Shown: one piece after another, positions 49,701 to 61,700 of the stretch
Position numbering within the stretch: the first letter of the stretch is position 1
How the letters are laid out: every line of letters begins with the position of its first letter
Source: Steromphala cineraria
Taxonomy: Eukaryota > Mollusca > Gastropoda > Trochida > Trochidae
NCBI GenBank assembly: GCA_916613615.1
Contig: OU744736.1
Span: 8,009,724 to 8,073,723 of the forward strand
Direction of reading: 5' to 3'
DNA length: 64,000 nucleotides
Position numbers and translations under genes: made by a program
Notes under the pieces: generated by a model
What the model was told of the DNA's origin: nothing
Seen by the model: only the letters and a program-made list of their open reading frames with translations
The model's database searches: none

Positions 49701-52700
49701 AAATAAATGAATAAAAAAATAAAACAATGATTACCGTAACCTTTTACCTTGCAAGGTGAATAACTAAATTTATTACCCACGTGGTACTTCGTAAAGGGGT
49801 TTCATAATAATGTGTTATGACACATATGGGTCATAACACCTAAAAGTGATTTGATTGGCTTGCGGTGAACTTTGACCGTGTCCGGACTACTTTATTCATT
49901 CGTAAAACGAACGAGTTTTCATTCACAAATTCGAATGGCACTGAGTGAGTCGGAGTCATTCTTCAAACTTTCAGTTTATCTTTTAAATCTTCCTTACCGA
50001 GATGTTAAGGAATAAATCGGAGGGCAAAAGAATTACAACTAAACATCTTACTGATAACTCAAGGCTCATATAAACACAAAAGGGTTTAAATTCAGCACAA
50101 TTTGATCACCGAATTTCATTAATTTGATCCATGTCGCTCCAAAATGACACAGACAGACATTGCTTGTTATCTATAAAATATAAAGACAACTGAATATTCT
50201 TTAGACAACATTTCTTCAAAACAAAACGCGTTTGAACAATGATAAGCATCTTAAACTTACTTTGAAGGCGGTTGTTTACACAATTTGTCGAAAAGATACA
50301 GGCAAATGGCGGCCGTCATGTCATGCCGTTGATCAAAGAAAGATAACTCTGACTGTTCTCGCGCAGTGAGATTTTATTTTCACGTACGCTTCGTTCATGA
50401 CTAAAGTGTTTATTACTTACATTTCACCAGACACTACGAATTAACGTAGGGTAGAATTGAGAAATGTGAATATTTGACGTCGTAACAGTATAATATTTGA
50501 GGTTGTGACGTGGTTTGATATTCATCCGCTGTTTCGTCTCTTTATAGGCAAAATAAAAAGTTATTTAAAAAAGCAATAAATCGTCTGAAATGCAAGTTGG
50601 TAATAAATAGGATACATAACTCGTTCCCCTTTCATATCAAGTTTATGTCCCTCGTGAAATAATTTTGTTTTGTCACTCGCCAAGGCTCGTGACAAAGCAA
50701 AATTATTTCACTAGGGACATAAACTTGCTATGAAAGGGGAAACTCGTTAGATATCCTATAAGTAAAATATACTGAACAACTTTGAAAACGCATAGCTGAG
50801 TTTGATATGATATAACGGTAAGAGAAAACATAACAAAAGATGGCAAAAAATGTTATTATTTTCGACAAGCACATGAAATCCGGACTACCTTAACTATATG
50901 AAAAGCACTAATGATTTAGGCCAATTCTAAATACACTTGGTCTATATATTTCTAAAATATCATAAACAACACAACTCTAACCGCCTTTAATTACAGAAAA
51001 TAGCAACAAAATATATTTACAATTCTAACACTCACATAAACTCTAATAGATCTTATGAAGTTCTTTCCAAACAGGTTTGAATTACTTCTTTGATTGGCAT
51101 TCTAGAAGTTGGTGTGATGAACAATAAGGACAATTCTTATGGATGAACAACTTCTTTATTCTGTGTAAGTGCTTGACAACGACATTAAAACCTATGTCGA
51201 AACGTCGCTTACACAGAATAAAGAAGTTGTTCATTCATAAGAATTGTCCTTATTGTTCAGGTTTAAATTATAAACAATTTACTGTTTCTCAACAGGGAGT
51301 TTGGTACAGTGGCCAGGGAGAGGTCAGTGACAGGACACGCTATTCAGTCGTTGGACGGAGCCACCGATTGACCATCACCAATGCTCAGGACAGTGACAGG
51401 GGCACCTACTACTATCTCCTGAATGGAGGGCAGAATTACTTTTCTGGGAGTCTTTCGGTTACAGACCAGGGTACTTCAGAATATCAATCATTATACGATC
51501 AATAACAACAGTAATGTTTATCATAGGCAGCTTCTTTCTAGCACGCTCAATTTCAGACTGAGCCATGAGAAGTCATTTTCCTACCTTGATGTTTTTTGGG
51601 GTTGTTTTTTAATCTTTATTTTCCATACCTATTTTGATTGAATGAGACTTAATCAAACCAAAATGGTGACCAGTGTTTTTTTGCTAGATACTTGTTCTTC
51701 TAAAACTATTCATTATGGGGCAAGATTATTAATTATTGGCCCTATAAGGATAAGACATAAAGCATTATGCATAAGGGTAAAGCAACTCTGCTTGTATGGT
51801 GTTTCTGACATATGGTAGTCTAGTCCTTTTCATTACATCCATTTGTACTCCTGGGGAAGGTGACAGGCATGTTGCCTTCATGCTAAGTAAGAATCCTTGT
51901 GGAGGTTAGAAGTTTTTTTAACTTCATTGTTATTTTTTGTGTCCCTGCGCAAGGCATTTCATCAACATTGTACTCAGTAGTCAGCCATATAAATGAGTAT
52001 CTGAACTGGGAAGGTATGATCCCTCTTCCTTCAATGTCATTATAGAATTTGTACGTTTGAGCATGCCTTAGAAAAAATGCAATACTAATGAACTGTTAAA
52101 GTGACACAGAGTATCTTTCTTAAAATTTTATTTGGTTTTGATAAGCTACAAAATATCTAATATGCTGATTGAAGTTCATATCTCATCACTGCACAGGCAA
52201 ATATATCCATTTATGCATAATATCTCTAAGATGCTTGATTTTATGGAAAAATCAAGAAAACATCTCACATACATTTAATATTCGAAATAATGCATCCAAT
52301 TATTCTACCTATTAGTTACAATACCCAATAAACACTATCGAATCGAATATATCTTCCTGTCAGCTTAAGACAAGGTTTCAAAATTACGTTTGGCGAATTT
52401 GCGCGCGCCACTCGAGCCTCATTGTCCGGTTTTCGATCAAAATGCCGACTTTGAATGGCCATATCTTCGCTTTAATGTACTGATTGACCTTTAACTTGTT
52501 ATTTTCAGTAACAGTAATTGGTTCCCGATGTAATAACATCGATTTCAAAATTTAACATATGTGATCCTATCAACATACTCTGTGTCTCTTTAATAATAAT
52601 AATAATAATGATAATGTCAGTCTTAGTAAATAAATCTTGCTATACTCCCATACTGTGTCTAGCTAGGTGTAGTAAGGGCTTGCGTCAGCCAACTTTTAGA

Positions 52701-55700
52701 ATTGACCAATCAGGGCTCGGCTTACCAGGCAGCAATATTCTGCTTTCGCAGATGTAACGTTGAAGGGTCATATGTCGCCGAAAGGTCGGCTGACGTGACC
52801 TTTTACTGTATCTTGCTAGACTCAGTATGGGAGTATACCAGTGTTTAAAATATAGCCCGTCTGCCAGTCCTTGACTGGCTATTTCTTGCTAGGACTGGTT
52901 ATTTTTTGGTCAGGACTGGTAATTTTTCAAAATTTTATTTATTTTCCCCTAAGGTATTGACCAATTAATTTTCGGGACAGGCTAGGTTTCCAATCTATTT
53001 TATACTCTGAGTATACCGAGTATTATTGAGGCTAGGTTAACTTAGACTGTGATAATGTATTTGTATACCGCCTCGGTATCCAACTTTTGAGCTGCTCACC
53101 GGCGCTGTGTAACTGTTATTATTATCATACACATATTTATCCAATCATCATGTCATCTATTTCATGAAGCTGAGAGATATTCCAACTGGGGACAGTGGAC
53201 TGTCGAGACCTTGTGTTCAGTGACATGTGGCAAGGGGAGCGAGACCCTGATCCGGCGGAGGTCATGCCTGAGTGGGTCCTGTTCAGGAAACCTTCAGGAG
53301 AGAAAGCAGAATCTGTGTGAAAGATCCCAGTGCCCTGTCGCTCCTGAAGGTAGATTTCTCTTCATACAAACAGTGTATAAAATATAGCCCGTCTGCCAGT
53401 CCTAAAACTGGCTACTTTTTGCCAGAACTGGTTACTTTTTTGTCAGGACTGGTAACTTTTCAAATTGTTTCTTTATTTTCCGCTAATGAATTGACCAATT
53501 AATTATCAGGACATGCTGAGGTTTCCAATCTATTTTATACACTGATACAAATTGCTTTGATGTGGATTGAATCTTTTGTGCCGAATCTAAAACAGGACTC
53601 ATCGGGTTCAAATCATGCTCCAAAAAAGATTTGAATGTTACCGGAACTGAAATTAGGCGGCATGTTATTTAAAAAATATTTCAACTAACATTGAACATGT
53701 GTCACTCTTTTAAGGTAAGTGAACCCTAACACTGGGGGATTCAGAAGGAGGTCGTGGGAGTCAAACCCCTTCCATTAGAATTCCAAATATAGTAGAAGTT
53801 GTTTACACTCCGTTGAAGATATCGCTGTTTTCAAAATTATTGCACAATATTACCCATACGGGCGAGGAAACACGAGTGGATATCTTTTTGATATCCGCAC
53901 ATGTGCTTTTTAGTGATTCTCAATGTTGATTGGTCGGTTCCTAAGAGAATGAAAGACGATTGGTCGACGGAACTATTTTCAAGTTTCATTGATAAATTGA
54001 ACGTGTCGAACGTAGGCCTATGTCGATTAGGTTAAAAATAAAATCGTAGAACGATGAATATTACTGTACATCATATAACTTACAGGTTTATATTTAAACG
54101 CAGTATTATTTGAAACTATTCATCTACGTGTTAAATTTCAAAAAAATTGACAGGTTTTTGACATTTTCGTTAGACCTACAACATTGTGCCGTCAACAACA
54201 CCGTACGGCGTGACGATCGGCTGATTCAAATACTTATTATCTTTATCAAATAATGTTGTTTGTTAAAAGTGTTATGTGTGTTAATTTGTTCAAGGTTGAA
54301 AAGTGTATTATATCATTCAGGGACAATATTTTCGTCATTTTCGTATTGTTTTGAAACTGAACTAGATTCCGATGCGTTGTTGACTAATTCACTCTGGAGA
54401 TGTTCGGTTGGACACGCGTATGAATACTAATCAGCTGATTGGTATCACTTACTACAGCATTACTACGATTTCTCAATCGCATTTTTTCAGTCGTTTTTTA
54501 ATTATATTTCATTACAAATGGGTAATATATAGAATAACCAACTCGGTATGGGTGATTACGGGATATCTGCCCTCGTCAAAATAATGTTCAGTCGCTCGCC
54601 AAGGCTCGCGACTGTGAACATTATTTCGACTCGGGCAGATATCCCGTAATCACTCGTACCTCGTTGGTTATTCTCTAATTGTGCAATAACATTGCAGGCT
54701 GACAAAATGACACGATATCATAATAACGTCATAATCGTTAGGCATGACGTCACTATGTTAGTGCGGCAGTTACGATGGTTATGTCGACGAAATTTTGCCG
54801 ATGATAATGACCAAGTAATAAATAAAATACCAAACTCACTCCCGTCCAAACACTTTTATGAAACTGGTAAATTGTAAAGGTATTTTACTAACTCTACTCG
54901 TTAAATACCAAATCACTCACTCGTTTAATAAAAATGTTATTAAATGGGACGTCATTTTGTATTCTCTGTATAGACATTTTTCTCATTAATGATAAAAGTA
55001 TACAAAAAAAAGTATAGGGCAGGTTTTATAATTACAGTAAATGAAACGCACATATTCTTTAATACAAAGTAATGAAATAATTAATTGATATTAGGTATAT
55101 ATCCATAGGGTGGCAGATAAGTAGTGACATATTTTCAATATGAGCACATGTGCACATATCACTTTTACCCCTAGTAACAACTGTTTTAGTGCGGCTCTCC
55201 GTATATTTACGTCTGTGGCGTCATAAAACCAATTTTAGTGACATCAGTGTAACCCGGCCGTCCCAAGGAAAGCAGACGAGTTTCTAGACATTTTTAAGAG
55301 AATAAAATGGAATAGAATCGGTAATAAAGAAATTATTACCCTCTCTCTAGCTCAGGTAATACAAAAATTCACACTTGTTTTGTAAAAATCATATGACACA
55401 CTTCCTTTAGTAACAATCTGTTTATTCCACAACGATTTCTTCTACGGGTGGGAAATAAAACCTTTGTTGAAGTGCAGCATCTTGTTCCAGGTGTACCGGT
55501 AGATCTGGTGCCAGGGGTCACGGCCTTGAGAGGTCAATCGGTCATCCTGGCCGTAACAGTGCCCACCATTACATCAGTGGGCAAATGGTACAGTTCTAGG
55601 GGTGAAATCGTTACCTCTGGACGTTTCAGAAAGTGGACTGATGCCTACAGCCACCGCTTGACCATCACGAATATAGAGCTGTCAGACGAGGGAACGTACT

Positions 55701-58700
55701 TCTACCTGGTTGACTCCTACAACTTTCAAGGGAATCTCACCGTTGTCGAGTCTACCACAGGTTCGTATGCTTGTCTCCTCATAGAACTTTAAAAAAGAAA
55801 ATATTTTATGAAATGACAGTATTGCAGGTTATCATTTTTAAAGTTGATTTGAGCTTTTAACTTTTATTATACTCCCGCCTTACAGCGTAAGCAGGGGTAT
55901 ATAGCGTTCATTCTGTCCATCTGTCCGTTCGTCCGTCCGTCCGTCACAAAAGCTTGTCCGGAGCATATCTCCCAAACTATTCATGCTAGCTTCACCAAAC
56001 TTCATACACTTATCAACCATGATCCCTAGATGTGCCTTTTGAGGGTTAGATTAAATGTTTTTTAATATTTTTGGCGGTTTCCATGGAAACATGACTAAAA
56101 CAGTGACTCTATGACCAAGTCTTTTGTCCGGAGCATATCTCCTAAACTAGTCATGCTAGCTTCACCAAACTTCATACATTTATCAACCATGATCCCTAGA
56201 TGTGCCTTTGAGGGTTAAACCAACAAATTATTTTTATTTTTTGTGGTTTCCATGGAAACATGACTAAAACAGTGACTCTATGACCAATTCCTTTGTCCGG
56301 AGCATATTTCCTAAACTATTCAAGCTAGCTTCACTAAACTTCATAAAATTATCAACCGTAATCCCCAGATATGCCTTTTGAGGGTTAGATCAACAAATTA
56401 TTTTTATGCCCCAGCCATATATGGCAGGGGCATATTGGATTACCCTTAGTTGTCCGTACGTCCGTACGTATAAACCACTCTATACAGGGTATTGTTTATC
56501 CACTTCTCTTCAAAAACCATTCAACAGATTTATTTGAAATCGCATACATGGCTTTTAGGCATCCTAAGGGTGTGCATCTCATATTTTGTTTTTCATTTTT
56601 TTTATTTTTTTTTAATTTCTGACATGTTGAACTTAGGTGAATTTTTGTGCAAGTGAAAGTTCATAGTAGTTCGATAGGGGATGTTGTTTGCAATAATCCA
56701 CTTCTCCTCAAAAAGTACTGGATAGACTGCGCTATTCTTCCAAACATGCTTTAAAGGTATCCGAAAGGTGTGCACCTTATATTATGTTTTGGGAATATTT
56801 AATTTTCTTCATTTTAATGGATTTTTAACTTAAATTAAGCTAAAGAAGTGCATCTCTTTTTAAATTCTATGGTTGAAAACATTGAGAGGTTTTTTATTAG
56901 CTGGGGCATCTGTGTCCCATGGACACAAATTTTGTAGTTATTTTTAGCGGTTTTCCATTGAAACATGACTAAAACAATGACCTAAGTCTTTTCTCCTGAG
57001 CATATCTCAAAAACTATACATGCTAGCTTCACCAAACTTCATACACTTATCAACCATGATCCCTAGATGTGCCTTTTGAAGGTTAGACCAACAAATTATT
57101 TTAATTTTTTGCAGTTTTCATGGATATATGACTAAAAAGGGATTCTATGATAAATTACTGTGTCCCGAACATTTGAAATTTGAAACAAAGATCAAATATT
57201 ATCACTAGATGTACCCTTTTAATTGTAAAACCTATTAATGAATTTGGTATTGGGGTTTCAGTGGAAAGAAGACTTACACAATGACTTACTGTATACTCAA
57301 CTATCATACAACTTTAACCAATATTAATCAGTTTTACTAATTGAAATTCTTTGAACAAAGTGGGGAGCAGGGGTATGTGAGCTTTGCTCGCTTCTTCACT
57401 TGGGCCACAGAAACCACGCCCTTAAAACCTATTTTCATCTTCTTCTCCAGTTCAACCATAGGGCCTAGAAAGCTGAAACTTTGTGTACAGACTCCTTGGC
57501 TAGTGAGGATTATAAATTGTAGCTTTTCTAAATGTTTGTGTACTTAGCATCTTAATTTTGTGTACCTTTTTCAAATTTAATACAAAGTAAATCAAGGAAT
57601 GAATCTTGAGAAACTTTGATAGGACTCAAACCAGTGAGAGACAACATCCGGCATAACAGTATATGTACAGTAGCAAGCGGAGCAAATCTCGAACGCAACA
57701 GCGAAGATGGTTGTGGCCAAATTCATTACTTGTTGAACTAAAAGTCCTCAATTTTCGTATAACGTACGGGGTCGTTTGGCATCAAGACCATCGAGGATAG
57801 CTTTGGTTGTTAATAAGTATCTGAGTTGAGAGAATGTGGTGACGTTATGTTGACAGTGGAAGGGAGATCACTCTCAAGCTATTAAATGTTGATACAGCCT
57901 CTGTTCTATTACGCAGAAATCCCTGGGTTCCAGCAGATTCCCCTGGTAGAAAAAATGCATCATTATAAATTTCTCTATCAAATGACAACACTTCTCGCGT
58001 GGAAAAAGTGGTTCATATCACAATGTCTTTGCCATGATTCACTGGCCAAAATGATGATTTTAGAACAGCGCTGCTGATTGCACAACTAACGTTGATTGCC
58101 TCCAATCAGGCGTCTCCCATTCCATTCCACCATGTCGACGTAATAGAACAGAGGCTGTATCAACATTTCATAACTTGATCCACAGGGTGGGAACGCTGAA
58201 CGGCTATTTTGCATAATACTTCGTCTTTTTTGTACGCATTCCTTCCAAAATGTCGCCTGAAATTACGAATCATCAATGGTCAATCAAGCCAAATCACATG
58301 AAAAGGTACATTTTACGAATACACGAGGCCATATTTTAGTTGTGTATGATTTGATTAAGTAATTACAGATTGCACAGGTAAATCTTTCTTTCCACAATGA
58401 TGTAATAAAGCTTTTAAGTCATGTTTGTTGGGGAAACATATGTATATCATTTTTTAATGACAAATTATGACTTTATAACTTCAATTTTTCGATCAAAGCA
58501 ATTTTTGGTGCAAAAAATGATACTTTATTGACCTTATATAAAAAAAAAAATCAGTTTTCAAAATCAATGATAAAAAGAAAATATATGCGTGACAATTCAA
58601 CCCCCTTATTTTTTATTGAACGCATTACGCGTATATGTCATCTAACGATGTTTTGCGTTCAATAAGCCAAAATGAATGCGCACACGGTGTTCATAAGGAT

Positions 58701-61700
58701 ACCTGTCTTAAAACAGTCACAGTTTCGATAATATTTAACCTAAACATATAAAATTTGGTGCAAATTATCTATGAAATACTCGAGAATTATTCCAAATATT
58801 GAATTGTACTAAACTACTTGAATTTTTTTTATCACATGCTGAAAACAAGAAACTTACCTCAACTTTTCATGTTACATGATACGAAATGTATGTCCGAAAC
58901 AATAAGTTTTGAGTTATATTTTAAGAAATCACCAAATACAGAGACTTGAATTACTCATGCATTCATATGTTATCTTATATCAAGAAATAGTTATTTACTT
59001 TTAGGAGAAAAATGAAAAACACGTGTGTTACTCACTGTCGATTCGCCAATTTCAGCCGCCATTTTGGAAGGAATGCGTACAAACAAGACTAAGTAATGCA
59101 AAATAGACGTACAGCGTTCCCACCCTGTGTGATCTGCCTCTGTGGGGAGAGCATGACTGCTTGGGCGTGCTGACAATGTTAGACCAACTGATGGCATAAG
59201 AGGCGATGACTGAATTACTGCTGTTAAACTGTTGATTCTCTGTACATTGAGCTCACTGATTATCTGCATGATTTTGGTTGGTTGAATGCTGCGAATTTGC
59301 GAATATATATATGAATATTTAATTTTGTATGTGTACATGTCTTATGTCTGAATGATATTTTTCTAGACTTAGATAGCTAATTTTTAATTTGAATTATGAC
59401 CTATGAATATCATGAATGAAAAAGTTTTGTGGACGACAATAGTAGTCTTGAACTCGGGTCATCACCATGGAACAACCAATCGCATGCGTCGCTCCCAGTA
59501 TTTGACATATGTAAAAAATCTTGAAATGATCTCACTCACACGTGTCAACTAAGGTATCATCATTCATAATTCTGAAGCAAAATATTTGACCTACAACCAC
59601 TTTCAAAATAACTTTTCATACAATTGTTTTTATTGTTACCTCATTCATTATTATGAGAGTAATGTTTGATATTTTTCATACCGATGTCCTTAAGGACACT
59701 TTCTGCAGATATGCTAACCTCCAAAATATGTGACGATTGTAATGGTATTGGTAAAACAAAATATATGACTAGGGGACTCAGAGGCCCAGGTAAGGACTTA
59801 CCAACTGTAGAATTGTGATTTGATATAATGTTTTAACAAATTATTGAGTGATATATTTTTGGGACAATGCTATGTTTAAGGATTTACAGGAATGCATAGA
59901 ATCTGGAATTCTAAAATCAATACATCAAGTTCTAAAGAAACTTTCAAGTGACTACAGGGCCTCTGAGGTGGCAGGTAGCATTAAGGGTTAAAAGGGATTT
60001 CAAAGTTCATTGTTAAACTATGTTTGATGTACATTATCTGCATACAGTCAGCAGTAAGTACCAGCTACTTTAGAGAGCCATCATACTCATTGAATCATCA
60101 GCCTCATGGTATATCTGCAGGGCCAACATACGGCGAATGGCGCAGCTGGAGGGAAATCACCACGTGTTCTCAGACTTGTGGCAATGGCGTTCTAACTGAA
60201 GAGAGATCTAGGTCGTGTCTGAGTGGAACATGCCCTCAGTCTGCTCTGAGCCAGACGAGACAAACTAGCTGTAACCTACGAACTTGTGGTCAGTGGAGTT
60301 AATTTTTGATTTTACAGATTCATTTTGTCCTCAAGTTCAAATATGCAAGTCATTTGGTGCCAAAAGAAAAAAGGGTTAAGCAGCAATCATTTGAAACCTT
60401 TCTTGAGACCACGAGGCCTGAGAAAGGGCTGATTGGTTTATGGCATGGTGTTTATGTCCTTTTGTCTGGCCATCAGTCAATCCATTAACACCTTTGACTT
60501 TTCTCCAGAATTACTGGCTATAGAGATTAGAAAACTCAAATCATGTATACAGGAAAATTGATTGGCCAATGGGATTTTTTACTTGTAGTTTATTTTATTT
60601 TTTGGCTCTTAGTGGGCACCTTGAGGAAACCACCCTTGAAATTAGCTTTTGTGACCAGGTAACCATTTTCATCTTCTTAATGAGAAACAAACCTTTAAAG
60701 GATAATTCTAGGGTAGGGAAAGTAGGGAAACTACAGGTAGAGCATAAGATCTTACTTGCCTGATTTTGATTATCTCATCTGGCCTGTAAGGCCCGATGGG
60801 CTTATGGCATGGCATGGTGTCCGGCGTCCATCCGTCCATCCGTCCTAGAAAGCTGAAACTTTGTGTACAGACTCCTTGTAAAGCCTGATGAGCTACAGAG
60901 CCAATGGTGTACATTCGTCCGTCACACTTTTTGTTCCGCTCATAACTCAAATACTTTGAATGTCGAAACTTCATATATGTTATCACTATGCTCCCTAGAT
61001 GTGCCATTTGTATATTTCGATCAGATGCCCTCATTATTTTTTTAGATTTTCGACTTCTTTGTTGTAGAAGTGGCTGTTTAAGGAAGTCATTCTTCTCTGA
61101 AGATACTTACTTAAGGGAGCAAAAATTCATACATAATGTAGCTGAAACAATATTGTTTTCAATTCCTTCAAAAGAAAGTCCTAACATTAATACTTTTGTC
61201 GCTGTGACCTTTCAAATTTTGCAATTTTGAAAGAAAATAGAACTTCAAGGACAGATAGCACAAAAACCTCACAGACAAATTTCATAATTTTTGCATGAGA
61301 GTTAGACATGACTAAGGTCTGTAAGATAAAAGTATAAAATCGCTCGCGAACAGTCATATCCGATTGCAATGACGCATTTTTGTAACGTGGGGTCAGCTCC
61401 GACAGAAAAATTAAAATGATCCTGCTGTAGCTTATTGCTTCACTGGACTTTCATGAAACTTTTAGGAATGATTGTTGACATTATTATCAGAATAATGTTT
61501 GTGTTAGATTTATAGCTGAATCCTGTTGTCGTCTCTAGCGACTATATTTTTTATTTCCACTTTCTTATTTTTTTCGCTGCTGTTCTCATATTGTTACTGG
61601 AAAGGGCATATTATTAGTACCAGGTGTTATTGTATCTTTATCATGAACAGTTGGAGGATGGGGCGATTGGAGCCAATGGGTGAACGGCACGTGTTCTGTG

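Larger units (their letters stand above)
47718..51118. other. Intron 3 of the vWA gene, repeats only
   Basis: Holds the repeat at 48702-48845, a reverse family 2 fragment at 49432-49642 and a fold-back at 50601-50762. A 102-codon minus frame at 48568-48260, rich in Arg and Leu, has no domain I recognise and no splice context; it could be a small intronless gene or chance. Confidence 0.45.

Noticed and set aside
51143..51295. Upstream extension of the Ig-like exon 4 open frame
   Set aside because: It runs through a fold-back repeat; the acceptor at 51295 and the phase chain support the shorter exon.
58991..59338. 115-codon minus-strand frame
   Set aside because: About 140 bases of it lie in the CAGGG-ended element, including that element's inverted repeat, and it has no recognisable domain.
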